Shown here: positions 23,661-32,679 of the stretch, in pieces
Layout: each line of letters begins with the position of its first letter
How positions within the stretch are numbered: the first letter of the stretch is position 1
Assembly: GCA_030532465.1 (NCBI GenBank)
Contig: JAUNLC010000007.1
Span: 25,299 to 59,623, forward strand
Source: Campylobacter sp.
Lineage (GTDB): Bacteria; Campylobacterota; Campylobacteria; Campylobacterales; Campylobacteraceae
DNA: 34,325 nucleotides
Direction of reading: 5' to 3'
The notes under the pieces: generated by a model
The model's database searches: none
What the model was told of the DNA's origin: nothing
What the model saw: the letters and a program-made list of their open reading frames with translations, nothing else
Program-made: the position numbers and the translations under genes

Positions 23661-25016
23661 ATGGGTTTTAAGAATATTATAGAAAAATTTGCAGTTAATT
23701 ACGCTCATAATTCTATGCAAAAATCCCTTTACAACGGACTAAATATAAATATTTTAGATAATAAATTTAACAAAATTCCAAAGCCTGATACCGAGTATAT
23801 GCTATATGCGCACGTGCCGTTTTGTCACACGTTTTGCCCTTACTGCTCGTTTCACAAGTATCATTACGAAAAGGAGCTTGCGACTCACTATTTTGCAAAT
23901 TTACGCGATGAGATGAGGCAGGTTAAGGAGGCGGGATTTAACTTCACGTCGATGTATGTAGGCGGAGGAACGACCCTTATAAACGAGCCTGAGCTTGAAA
24001 AGACGCTTGTGCTTGCAAAGGAGCTTTTTGATATCAAAGATATCTCTTGCGAGAGCGATCCAAACCACATAGAGCCTGAAAATTTAAAGAGATTTCAAGG
24101 CCTCATCGACCGCTTAAGCGTAGGCGTGCAAAGCTTTGATGACGATATATTAAAAAAAGTTGCTAGATACGATCGCTTCGGCTCTAGCGCCGTGCTTCAA
24201 GAAAAGCTTAAAAAGGCGATGGGCGTGCTGCCTACGATGAGTCTTGATCTTATTTTTAACCTGCCAAATCAAACCAAAGAGCAGCTTTTAAACGACGTAA
24301 AAATCGCAAAATCAATCGCACCCGAGCAGATAACCTTCTATCCGCTTATGAAATCCCCGCTTACGCGTGACGCGATAGCAAGATCTCTTGGGGTTGATGA
24401 TAGCGATAACGAACGCGAATTTTACGAGCTGATTTGCGAAAATTTCAGTGATTATCACCAAAGTAACGCTTGGGCGTTTGGTCGTGATAACGCAAATTTG
24501 CGCGATGAATACGTAGGAAGCCATCATGAGTATCTTGGAGTCGGAAGCGGTGCGTTTAGCTTCTTAAACGGCGAACTTCTTATAAATGCCTTTAACCTGC
24601 TTGATTACGGCAGGATGATAAAAAACCGCGAGAGTCCGGTGATCGCAAAATGCAGCTTTACTAAAAAAGAGCGCCTTAAATATATCTTTTTAACCGAGCT
24701 TTTTGACGGCGGAGTCGATATAGCAAAATACAACGAATTTAACAAAACAAGTATACATAAAGAGCTGTTTTTGGAGCTAAATTTACTAAAACTCGTAAAT
24801 GCGATATACGAGGAAAACGGAGTTATAAAGCCGACATTTTTCGGTAAATATATCTGCCTTGTTTTGATGCGTGATTTTTATGCGGGTATGGATAAGGTTC
24901 GCGCGATATTTAAAGATGACGCTAAGATTAAGCGAAGCAAAAAACTACGCATAATGGAAGAGGATACAGAGCCGAATTTCGACAACTCTATCATCTCTCC
25001 AAAGGCTGCCGTTTAA
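23661..25016 (+). CDS. HemN-like radical SAM protein (coproporphyrinogen III oxidase family)
   Basis: The 451-residue protein carries the radical SAM cluster as Cys55, Cys59 and Cys62 in HVPFCHTFCPYCSF. The SAM-binding VGGGTT follows at 100-105 (GGGTP is usual), then CESDPNH and the HemN-type stretch RLSVGVQSFDDDILKKVAR. A HemN C-terminal domain lies at about 370-430. Oxygen-independent haem synthesis is one option, but HemN relatives also include HemW haem chaperones and the ChuW/HutW haem-degrading enzymes. From memory it resembles Cj0363c. The start is ATG 23661 with AAAAAGGA upstream; an earlier in-frame TTG at 23637 would place the ribosome binding site inside the coding region. Confidence 0.85.
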   Translation: MGFKNIIEKFAVNYAHNSMQKSLYNGLNINILDNKFNKIPKPDTEYMLYAHVPFCHTFCPYCSFHKYHYEKELATHYFANLRDEMRQVKEAGFNFTSMYVGGGTTLINEPELEKTLVLAKELFDIKDISCESDPNHIEPENLKRFQGLIDRLSVGVQSFDDDILKKVARYDRFGSSAVLQEKLKKAMGVLPTMSLDLIFNLPNQTKEQLLNDVKIAKSIAPEQITFYPLMKSPLTRDAIARSLGVDDSDNEREFYELICENFSDYHQSNAWAFGRDNANLRDEYVGSHHEYLGVGSGAFSFLNGELLINAFNLLDYGRMIKNRESPVIAKCSFTKKERLKYIFLTELFDGGVDIAKYNEFNKTSIHKELFLELNLLKLVNAIYEENGVIKPTFFGKYICLVLMRDFYAGMDKVRAIFKDDAKIKRSKKLRIMEEDTEPNFDNSIISPKAAV

Positions 25017-25027
25017 GCAAAACCGAT

Positions 25028-25056
25028 AAATTCAAGCAAAAATTTGCTTGAATTTT
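25028..25056 (+). terminator. Strong hairpin terminator after the radical SAM gene
   Basis: A perfect 13-bp stem, AAATTCAAGCAAA at 25028-25040 and its complement at 25043-25055, closes on two As, which will open into a slightly larger loop. It ends in TTTT and lies 12 bases after the stop codon, separating this gene from the TonB receptor. Confidence 0.82.
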
Positions 25057-25152
25057 CTCACTTTATAATATTTAAAAATTTATACGTAATATCTATGTTT
25101 AAATAAAATATATTTGGTATTAAATTTTAGTTTCATTTAAACATTAAATTCT

Positions 25153-25193
25153 TATAATTCGTTAAATAAATTTTGATTGTGATTATTGGTAAT
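25153..25193 (+). promoter_or_regulatory. Candidate promoter and weak Fur-like site ahead of the TonB receptor
   Basis: TATAAT at 25153-25158 is the best -10 in the 190-base AT-rich gap after the terminator; the -35 region (GTTTCA) is poor. Just downstream, GATTGTGATTATTGGTAAT at 25175-25193 agrees with the Fur box consensus at 11 of 19 positions counted by eye. That is weak on its own but fits the usual iron or metal control of such receptors. AAAGGAGG precedes the ATG at 25248. Confidence 0.35.
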
Positions 25194-25247
25194 ATAAACT
25201 TCTGTTTTTAAAATTTAAAAATAATAAATTTTTATAAAGGAGGTTTT

Positions 25248-27222
25248 ATGCACAAATTACTACAAAGAACGATTAGCAATTCTATTGTCGTAGCTTGTTT
25301 GCTCTCGCCATCGTTGCTTACCGCACAAGATAAGGTAAGCCAATCCACTTCCGTATCGAAAGTAAGGCTTGACGAGGTTGTAGTAACCGCCACAAAAACA
25401 CCTATTGACGTAAGCAAAGTGCCTACAAACGTAAGTGTCGTATCTAAAGAGGACTTGGAGGTTAAACCAAATTCAAGCAACGCCTTTGACGCTATCGGCA
25501 ATCTTGCAAACGTAAATGTAATTAAAAGTGGCGGTTTAAACACTATAAACATAAGAGGCATGACGCCTTCCGTGCTTGTAAACGGAAGGGATGTGAACTT
25601 CTTAAGCGTAACCCTTCTTTCTAGTGCGGGGCTTAACTCAAGCTCAATTGACAGAATAGAGCTTATAAAGGGTCCCCAAGCCGCAATACACGGTTCAAGA
25701 GCCGTTAGCGGCGTAATAAACGTTATAAAGAAAAAGGGCGATGCAAACAACCCGTATATAGAGCTTAAAGGTTTTGGCGCAAGCGGTAAAAGAGCGGGCG
25801 GAAATTTGACCTTTAGCGGCGGAAATTCGCTTGATGCGGGCACTTTGTCTTACTTTTTTGATATATCAAGCGACAAGCAAGATAAGTTTAAAACTCCAAA
25901 GGGCAATATAGATTTTATGGATTACGACCACAAAGACGTATTTGCAAGAGTTGATTATGCCTTTGACGATCATGAGATAGGATTTGACTATACTTATAGC
26001 GACACACAGGATCGGTTACGGCGGTAAAGGATTTTACTATCTAAATTCTCCTTGGAACGGTATCTATGAACTTAACAATAAATATAACGGCGGATTTTTC
26101 ACATATAACGGCAAATTAAGCGAAAATTTCACTCTATTTTCAAATTTCGGAGTTGCCAAAAAAGATTATGGCTACATAAGCGGAACGCCTAATACAAAGC
26201 CTGAAAATTTCTTTGCAAAGCAAGACTTTGCCGATCATAGCGAGGATATAGTGCAAGGCGAGCTTAGAGGTACTTTAAATTTATTTGATGATAAGTTGAG
26301 AATTCTTGCCGGAGCGCAAGGTAAAAATACAAAGATAAAGGTAAAAGAAAAATCAAGAGCCGATTGGAGCACCAAAGAAAGCAGCGCTTCGCCGTTTGCT
26401 CAAGCCGAGTTTAAGCCCATAGATCATATCTTGCTGATAGCCGGGCTTAGGAACGATAGCTTTAAGACAGAGGATAAAAAGATGAGCAGAACTAGCCCGA
26501 ATTTTGGCATATCTATCTTTCCTTTTGCAAACACGGATTATGATTATACTACCATTTGGAGCTCTTACTCTCATGCCTTTAGAACTCCGAGCTTTCAACA
26601 AAGATTTTTACCAAAGATGATGGGCGGCAATCCGAATTTAAAACCTGAAATCGCCAAAGGCTGGGAAGCCGGAGTAAAACAAAGATTATCAGATTGGGGT
26701 AGTGTCGAGTTTAGCTACTTTAAAACCGACTATAAAGAGATGATAAGGCTTATCAACCTTGGAGGTATGAATTTTTTATTTAAAAACGAAGATCAAGCCG
26801 TGCATAAAGGCTTTGAGCTATCTACCGAAATTTATCCTACGAATTGGCTTGGTTTAATCGCCTCATACTCTCGCACAAAAAGAGAGAACTCTAATGGAGT
26901 TAGACTGCTTGGTCAGCCTGATACCATGCTAAAATACGGCTTTGTGATCTCCGATATACCTAGTTTAGACGGACTATCTTTATCTGTTTTTGCTAAAAAT
27001 TTGAGTGATTTTAAGTTAGCTAACGGCTCTACTCATCCAAGCAATAAAAAAACCGTTATGGATGCAAGAATGGCTTATAAATTCCAAGCCGGCAAATTTG
27101 TTATCGAGCCTTTTGCGCAGATAGAGAATTTAACCGATAAGACATATTACAACTCCTCTCCTGTGGGCATTGCACAATCTCGCGCATGGAAAGTAGGAGC
27201 AAATATGAGATATAACTTTTAA
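25248..27222 (+). pseudogene. TonB-dependent outer-membrane receptor, split by a frameshift
   Basis: Two reading frames make one receptor of about 658 residues. The first (25248-26027) holds a signal peptide (cleavage after LLTA, residue 26), the TonB box LDEVVVTATK (41-50), the plug domain with INIRGMTPSVLVNGRDV and DRIELIKGPQAAIHGSRAVSGVI, and the first barrel strands. The second, in frame from about 26002 to 27222, holds the rest of the barrel, including SHAFRTPSFQQRF, NPNLKPE and a final strand ending in Phe. At 26002-26007 the sequence is ACACAC. Adding one AC would give the continuous reading SDTHRIGYGG, while as written translation stops at 26025-26027. This may be a decayed gene, a reversible slippage event or a sequence error. 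The ligand is unknown; DUF4198 downstream suggests a metal. Confidence 0.85.
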
Positions 27223-27233
27223 AAGGAGACAAG

Positions 27234-28133
27234 ATGAAGAGAATTTTAGCTATCTATGTTCTGCTAGCGGCATTTGCTTCAAGTGTTTTAGCTCATAGCT
27301 TTTTTATAAGCGTAACCGAGGCGATGGCGCATAAGCCCGGAGGCGTAACGGCAAGCATAGGATATGGTCATGCGATGCCTATGGATGATTTTTATATGGG
27401 AAGTTTGCTTCAAAGTTATGAAATTTATGACCCCGATATGAAAAAGGCGAATTTGGGATTTGATCCAAAGGCTAACGAGGGGATAGAGCAAAGATATGCC
27501 AAGGAGGCTAGCAAGGAATTTCCTTCCGCTACTATATTTGAGGGAGATAGCTTTACTAGAAAGATCAAATTTGGCAACGACTCCAAAGTCGGAACCTATC
27601 AGATAGCGGCTACCACCAAAAGAGCGCATTTTTCTTTATGGAAGGATAATAAAGGCAGGATAAAAATGGGGCGCGTATATCTTGATGAGATAAAAGATGC
27701 AAAAGAGGTTATCTACAGTTCAAATTCTCAAAGCTTTGCCAAATCTTTTGTAAAAGTCGGAAAGTGGAGTGAGCCTGCGCCGCTTGGACACGATCTGGAG
27801 ATCATTCCTATAAGCGATCTTTCAAATGTCAAAGTAGGAGACGTGGTTGAATTTAAGGTGCTGTTTAAAGGTGAGCCATTAAACGAGATGCAGGATATGA
27901 ACCGAAAAGAGCTTAGAGGTTATAATAGTTTTTTCGGAGACGATAGCACATATTTTGTAGCAGGTCTTGTCATGAACGGAAAGGCGAAATTTAGAGTTGT
28001 TGCTCCCGGGCAGTGGTTAGCGTCGATATCTATGCAAAAGCCGGTAGATGAAAAGATAGCAAAAGATCTTATCGGCAAAGTAAGAACCATAGGCTATAGC
28101 GCAACCGTGACATTTTTTGTCCATGAAAGATAG
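27234..28133 (+). CDS. DUF4198 periplasmic protein, probable metal-uptake partner
   Basis: The 299-residue protein has a Sec signal peptide ending in SSVLA, predicting a mature protein that starts with His21 (HSFF). His33 and His46 follow, the latter in a Met/His-rich stretch (YGHAMPMDDFYM). The C-terminal half, about 180-299, is a beta-rich DUF4198 domain with DVVEFKVLFKGEPL, VAPGQWLAS and a terminal strand SATVTFFVHER. Family members are often annotated as periplasmic parts of cobalt or nickel uptake and sit beside TonB receptors. Here the gene is 11 bases behind the receptor with AAAAGGAG before its ATG. The role in metal binding is inferred. Confidence 0.8.
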   Translation: MKRILAIYVLLAAFASSVLAHSFFISVTEAMAHKPGGVTASIGYGHAMPMDDFYMGSLLQSYEIYDPDMKKANLGFDPKANEGIEQRYAKEASKEFPSATIFEGDSFTRKIKFGNDSKVGTYQIAATTKRAHFSLWKDNKGRIKMGRVYLDEIKDAKEVIYSSNSQSFAKSFVKVGKWSEPAPLGHDLEIIPISDLSNVKVGDVVEFKVLFKGEPLNEMQDMNRKELRGYNSFFGDDSTYFVAGLVMNGKAKFRVVAPGQWLASISMQKPVDEKIAKDLIGKVRTIGYSATVTFFVHER

Positions 28134-28135
28134 TT

Positions 28136-28168
28136 AAATTTAGCCTCCATCGGGGGGGGGCTAAATTT
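28136..28168. terminator. Bidirectional hairpin terminator with a poly-G loop
   Basis: AAATTTAGCC at 28136-28145 pairs perfectly with GGCTAAATTT at 28159-28168. It sits between the convergent DUF4198 and AAA ATPase genes, just after one stop and meeting the other. The loop consists of TCCATC and most of a run of nine Gs; the last two Gs belong to the stem. Confidence 0.75.
28152..28160 (+). repeat. G9 homopolymer tract
   Basis: Nine consecutive Gs occur in an AT-rich genome; I saw no other G or C run as long in the window (the next is six). In Campylobacter, G tracts of eight or more mutate by slippage and drive phase variation when they lie in coding or promoter sequence. This one lies outside any open reading frame, within the intergenic terminator. 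Confidence 0.9.
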
Positions 28169-29904
28169 TAGTTAAATCCTACGATTTTATCCTCGCCAAA
28201 AGAGCTGGCAAGTTCGCGCTTGATCTCGTTTTCAAAATCTTTAAGCGTAAAAATTCCATCATCTCTAACGGCGACTTTAAGGGCGGTATTTTTAAGCACG
28301 AGCATGATTTGCGCTCCGCTTAGATCAAATTTCGCAAGCTCTTTTATGTCAAATCCGTCTTCAAAGCTTGCATTTTCCGGCATAACTTTGCGCCAAATGG
28401 CAAGACGCGCGGCAAAATCGGGCTTTTTAAACTCTATTTTATAGTCAAACCTTCTTGAAAACGCACTATCAAAGCTTTGCAAGAAATTTGTCGTAGCTAT
28501 CAAAACTCCTTCAAATTTCTCAATTTGTTCTAAAAAGATATTTTGCATCTGATTGTGCATTTTTTCGCTTCCGCTTGAGCTCTCGACTCTCGTGCTTAAA
28601 AACTGATCCGCCTCGTTTAAAAGAAGCACGGGCTCGCTCTTGCTTTTAGCGCAAATTTCTTTGTAAGTATCAAAAATTTTACGCACGTTTTGTTCGCTCT
28701 CGCCGACGTATTTACTTAAAATTTTAGAACAATCAAAGCTTAAAACCATCTTTTTAAGGCTCTTTGCAAGGCTCATCGCACTCATGGTTTTACCCGTTCC
28801 CGCCGCTCCGTAAAAGATGATTTTCACATCGATTCCACGGCGTGATTTTATCCCCCAGCTTGAAAGGCGGTTTAAGACCTTTTTATCAACCTGTTTTAAA
28901 ATGGCGTCTAAAAGCTCTTTTGTCTTATCGTTTAACACGACATCTTCTATGCTTGTCGTAGGCTCGATAAGCTCGAAAATTTCCTGCTCTTTAACTATGC
29001 TTGCAAGCTCTAGTTTCTTGCTCTTTTTCTCGTTTTTAGGATGCATTATGCGCTGCAAGATATCATCATTTATAAAGTAGCTTCTGGAGATATTTCCAAA
29101 AGAGGTTAAAACCTCGTCATAATCGATAAGTCCGCTATCAATCAGCTTTGAGCCCTCATCAAGCAGACTGCGGTTTTTCATCCTTTCAAACTCATCTGCG
29201 CTTATTATGCTAACAAGCGAATTTAGATCGCGCGAGCTCTCAAAATCTCCTGCATACTCCTCTTTTAAAAGCGAGAGAAAGATAAGTTGTTCTTTTTTTT
29301 CAAGAGAATTCTCTTTAAAAATTTGCTCTATGCTTAGAGTTATTTTGCTTAAATTTAGCCTTTTGTCTATTATCTCTTCTAAAGTTTTCAGCTCGGATTC
29401 AAGACGATTTTTAGCCTCGTTTGAGACGTTTGGATCAAAAAGCGAAAGCCTAGCGTAAAGCTCTATACGCAAAAACTGATCTTTTAGATACTCCAAATGA
29501 TCGCTATAAGCGGAAATTTCAGGCATCTTAACGCCAATATCGCCGTTTTCTAAAATTTTTAAGAAGGCTGTGGATAGTGAAATTTCAGTATGCAAAAGCG
29601 AGAGCAAATTTGACTGGTTTGGCTTGGTTTCGGCAGTTTTAAAGATACTAAATCCTTGAGTTAGCCAGCCATTATCGATAAGCGATCTGATATCGCTTAA
29701 GTGATCTAAGAATTTATACTCCTCTTCGCCAAATATCGATTTAAGCACCTCATAAACGCTATTTTGCGATATACCTTCTATGTAGGATTTGCTTAGAAAG
29801 CGAAGAATGTCCTCTTGGCTTTTATTGCAGTTTATAAGCGAGCTTAAATTCGAGTTTTTGACTTTGGGATCAATAAATTCAAGTAGATATTTCACCGATT
29901 TCAC
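28168..29904 (-). CDS. AAA-family ATPase (Cj0377-like)
   Basis: The protein has a helical N-terminal region of about 330 residues with no recognised domain, then one AAA module. The module has Walker A YGAAGTGKTMSA near 366-377, Walker B EPVLLLNEADQFL near 423-435 and the Arg-finger/sensor stretch SAFSRRFDYKIEFKKPD near 480-496. In Walker B the usual Asp before Glu is Asn. Such single-module ATPases remodel protein complexes; the target is unknown. The open frame starts at GTG 29904, but the GTG at 29895 has AAGGG at a better distance, so the protein may be 575 rather than 578 residues. Either way the start lies within the end of fadD. Confidence 0.82.
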   Translation of the reverse strand: MKSVKYLLEFIDPKVKNSNLSSLINCNKSQEDILRFLSKSYIEGISQNSVYEVLKSIFGEEEYKFLDHLSDIRSLIDNGWLTQGFSIFKTAETKPNQSNLLSLLHTEISLSTAFLKILENGDIGVKMPEISAYSDHLEYLKDQFLRIELYARLSLFDPNVSNEAKNRLESELKTLEEIIDKRLNLSKITLSIEQIFKENSLEKKEQLIFLSLLKEEYAGDFESSRDLNSLVSIISADEFERMKNRSLLDEGSKLIDSGLIDYDEVLTSFGNISRSYFINDDILQRIMHPKNEKKSKKLELASIVKEQEIFELIEPTTSIEDVVLNDKTKELLDAILKQVDKKVLNRLSSWGIKSRRGIDVKIIFYGAAGTGKTMSAMSLAKSLKKMVLSFDCSKILSKYVGESEQNVRKIFDTYKEICAKSKSEPVLLLNEADQFLSTRVESSSGSEKMHNQMQNIFLEQIEKFEGVLIATTNFLQSFDSAFSRRFDYKIEFKKPDFAARLAIWRKVMPENASFEDGFDIKELAKFDLSGAQIMLVLKNTALKVAVRDDGIFTLKDFENEIKRELASSFGEDKIVGFN

Positions 29905-31441
29905 CCTTTGCGATCTGATCTTTAAGCACTCGTTTTAACACCTTGCCCGTTGCGTTTTTAGGCAGCTCTTTAACGAAGTGGATATGCTTTGGAATTTTAA
30001 AATTCGCCAGCTGCTTTTTAAGGTGAGCGCGTATGCTTTTTTCATCCGTGCTCATATCCTCTTTAAACTGGATAAACGCCACAACCTCCTCATCGGCATG
30101 AACATCGCGTATGCCCACGACAGCCGCAGCCTCGATCGTTTCAAGCTTAAAGAGCACCTCTTCGATTTCGCGCGGATATATATTGATACCCTTTGAGATA
30201 ATCAGATCTTTTTTGCGATCGACGATAAAGAGATATCCATCCTCATCAACCTTGCCAAGATCGCCCGTCCTTAGCCAGCCGTTCATGATGGTTTCGTCGG
30301 TGGCATCGGGCATATTTAAGTATCCTTGCATGACGCAATCACCCTTTACGATGATCTCGCCGACCTCACCTATAGGAACCTCCATCATCTCGTCATTTAC
30401 TATCTTGATCTGATATCCCGGAAGCGGCAAACCAACGCTTGCAACCTTTTGCTTATGGCTTGGATTTATCGCAACCGCGGGAGAGCATTCGCTAAGACCG
30501 TATCCTTCAAGCAGTTTAGCGCGAGGAAATTTCTTTTTAAAGTCGATTATAGTTTGCTCTGCAAGCGGAGCTGCGCCGCTGATAAAGAGTCTTACACAGT
30601 TAAACCACTTAAAATACCATGGAATTTTCGCCTTGCCGATAGCCGTATATATCGCAGGAACTCCAAGAAATATCGTAGCTCTTTTAAGCAGGGTCTGTTT
30701 AAGCACGTTTGAAAACGGAAAGACTGATTTAACAAGTATCATGGCGCTTGCCGAATATATAGGAAGCAGTATCATAACCGTAAGCGTGAAGCTGTGAAAC
30801 ATCGGTAAAAAGACCATAAATCTATCTTTTTTACCGATATAAAAGAGCTCCATAGCGCCTATGATGTTTGAAAATACGTTGCGATAACTTAACATCGCGC
30901 CTTTTGGCTTGCCTGTCGTGCCTGAAGTGTAGATGATGTGAGCTAGATCGTCAAGCGTTGGCTGCTTGGTCAAATTTAACTCTATCTTGCACATTCTGGC
31001 TTGGTTGAAGCTGATGTTTGTTTCGTTTAGATGTTCAAATTCGCCTATCCAGATTATCTTTTTGATATTTGTTTTGTTTTCAAGCCCTTTGATCTCTTTT
31101 GCAAGGTTTGCCGTTGCAAATAAAATTTTAGCCGAACAGTCGTTTAGGATGTATTCAAACTCTTCGTATTTTAAGAACGTATTGATAGGCACGGCTACCG
31201 CTCCGATAGCCGAGATCGCAAAGTAAGAGGTGATAAATTCCTCCGAATTTGAAACTATCATCGCCACCTTGTCGCCAAATCCTATGCCCGAGCTTTGCAG
31301 GTATGCAGCTACGGCATCTATCTCAAATTTTAAATCCGCGTAGTTTCTTTTATACCCTTCGCCGTAGACGGCTATGCCGTTTTTGTTTTTTTTGTAAGCG
31401 GCGCTAAACATCTCATAGAAATTTTGATAAACATATACCAT
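29879..31441 (-). CDS. fadD: Long-chain acyl-CoA (or acyl-ACP) synthetase, FadD-like
   Basis: The 520-residue ANL-family enzyme activates a carboxylic acid through an acyl-adenylate. It has the phosphate-binding loop IIYTSGTTGKPKGAM near 170-184, GYGLSECSPAVAINPS near 318-333, the GWLRTGDLGKVDEDGYLFI motif and the hinge DRKKDLIISKGINIYP. The C-terminal catalytic Lys is in PKNATGKVLKR. The fadL gene directly upstream (eight-base gap) supports a long-chain fatty acid as substrate. Campylobacter generally lacks a beta-oxidation pathway, so the product probably feeds phospholipid synthesis; that is inference. Confidence 0.87.
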   Translation of the reverse strand: MVYVYQNFYEMFSAAYKKNKNGIAVYGEGYKRNYADLKFEIDAVAAYLQSSGIGFGDKVAMIVSNSEEFITSYFAISAIGAVAVPINTFLKYEEFEYILNDCSAKILFATANLAKEIKGLENKTNIKKIIWIGEFEHLNETNISFNQARMCKIELNLTKQPTLDDLAHIIYTSGTTGKPKGAMLSYRNVFSNIIGAMELFYIGKKDRFMVFLPMFHSFTLTVMILLPIYSASAMILVKSVFPFSNVLKQTLLKRATIFLGVPAIYTAIGKAKIPWYFKWFNCVRLFISGAAPLAEQTIIDFKKKFPRAKLLEGYGLSECSPAVAINPSHKQKVASVGLPLPGYQIKIVNDEMMEVPIGEVGEIIVKGDCVMQGYLNMPDATDETIMNGWLRTGDLGKVDEDGYLFIVDRKKDLIISKGINIYPREIEEVLFKLETIEAAAVVGIRDVHADEEVVAFIQFKEDMSTDEKSIRAHLKKQLANFKIPKHIHFVKELPKNATGKVLKRVLKDQIAKGEIGEIST

Positions 31442-31449
31442 ATCTTGCC

Positions 31450-32679
31450 TTAGAATTTATATTTGACACCTAAATTTACGATTTGGGCGTTTGCTCTTTC
31501 AAATTTGCCGTCCGGATAAAATTGCATAGTTCTAGTAACCTCTCTAGCTTTTCTATCTTGATACATGTAGGCAAATCCAAGCTCTAAGTCATCGTTAAAT
31601 TTGTAGTTAAAACCTGTCGAATACACATAAGACTTCGTATCAGGCAGCTCAAATCCTGTTTTATCAGCTCTAGAAGCCGCCTCGTCATACATGAAGCCGG
31701 CCATCACTCTTAGCTTCTTTGTAGCATCGTGAGCCACACCTACGCGGTATGAGTTGGTATCTTTCCAGTCTCTTGCATGCGGTTTATCGTATGCTTGAAA
31801 GAATGGATTTGCGTTATGAGCCGCGGTTGCGTTATCGTAGTTAAAGTCAAGCTCTTTCCATGCCGACCAGTAAGTTCTCTCATAAGCAAACATAAATGTC
31901 GTATCTTTAAATTTGTATGAAGTGGCTAAAATAAGAGCCGCCGGCATAGGTACTTGAACTCTTGCTTTATCGTCATAATCGGCTCCCACAGGCACATCTA
32001 TCTTGGCATTGCCTCTTAGCTTCATCATCACTTTTGAGCGGTAAGTAGCAGCTAGGCTGAAATTTTCGGTAGGTTTATATGTAAGCGCTATGTTGTAGCC
32101 GAAATTTATACCGTCACCTTTTAGCGTTCGGCTTGTTGCTCCTCTCATAGGTATCATCGCTTCGCTTGAGGCTCTTCCTTGCGAGTAAAGCGCTCTTAGA
32201 CCAAAGCCTATAGCAAGATCGTCGGTTATCCTGTAAGCTGCGGTTGGATTTACCTCAAAAACTTTTAGTTGAAATTTTTGTGCAGTTGCTTTTGCAGCAG
32301 GGTGATCCCATCTCATGGCAATTCCCGCCGGAGCAAATAAAGAAAGACCAAATCTCCAGTTTGCGTAGTATTCAGGTGATACGAAGTGAAATGTCGGAGC
32401 AAAGGCTCTTGCGGCTTTTGACTCGTATTTTTGACCGTTTTTATCGCTAAATTTTATCCTGTTAAGGTGCAGATACGAAAACGAATTTTCAAAATAATGT
32501 CTAGAGTCATCCAAAAACACCATATTTGCAGGGTTATAGTAAGATGCATCAGGACCAAAGCTTGTGGCGACGTTTGAGTTTAAAAGAGCGGTTCCGTCGC
32601 TGCTTTGCTCTGAAATTTTAAAGCCCGCACCAAACATTACGCTGCAAGCAACTAAAGATGTAACCATAATTTTTTTCAT
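31450..32679 (-). CDS. fadL: FadL/OmpP1-type outer-membrane fatty acid transporter
   Basis: The 409-residue protein has a signal peptide ending near SVMFGA, so mature FadL begins at GFKISEQS, the usual N-terminal hatch sequence. SYYNPANM near 51-58 is the family NPA motif. About fourteen beta strands follow, with [33 protein letters not shown] and a final strand ending VKYKF with terminal Phe, as expected for a BAM substrate. It should take up long-chain fatty acids or other hydrophobic compounds by lateral diffusion. AGGAG lies seven bases before the ATG, which overlaps the nfo stop (ATGA). Confidence 0.9.
   Translation of the reverse strand: MKKIMVTSLVACSVMFGAGFKISEQSSDGTALLNSNVATSFGPDASYYNPANMVFLDDSRHYFENSFSYLHLNRIKFSDKNGQKYESKAARAFAPTFHFVSPEYYANWRFGLSLFAPAGIAMRWDHPAAKATAQKFQLKVFEVNPTAAYRITDDLAIGFGLRALYSQGRASSEAMIPMRGATSRTLKGDGINFGYNIALTYKPTENFSLAATYRSKVMMKLRGNAKIDVPVGADYDDKARVQVPMPAALILATSYKFKDTTFMFAYERTYWSAWKELDFNYDNATAAHNANPFFQAYDKPHARDWKDTNSYRVGVAHDATKKLRVMAGFMYDEAASRADKTGFELPDTKSYVYSTGFNYKFNDDLELGFAYMYQDRKAREVTRTMQFYPDGKFERANAQIVNLGVKYKF

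Noticed and set aside
25232-25843. 203-codon minus-strand frame opposite the TonB receptor start
   Set aside because: The plus strand encodes a signal peptide, TonB box and plug domain there. The antisense product is low-complexity and has no support.
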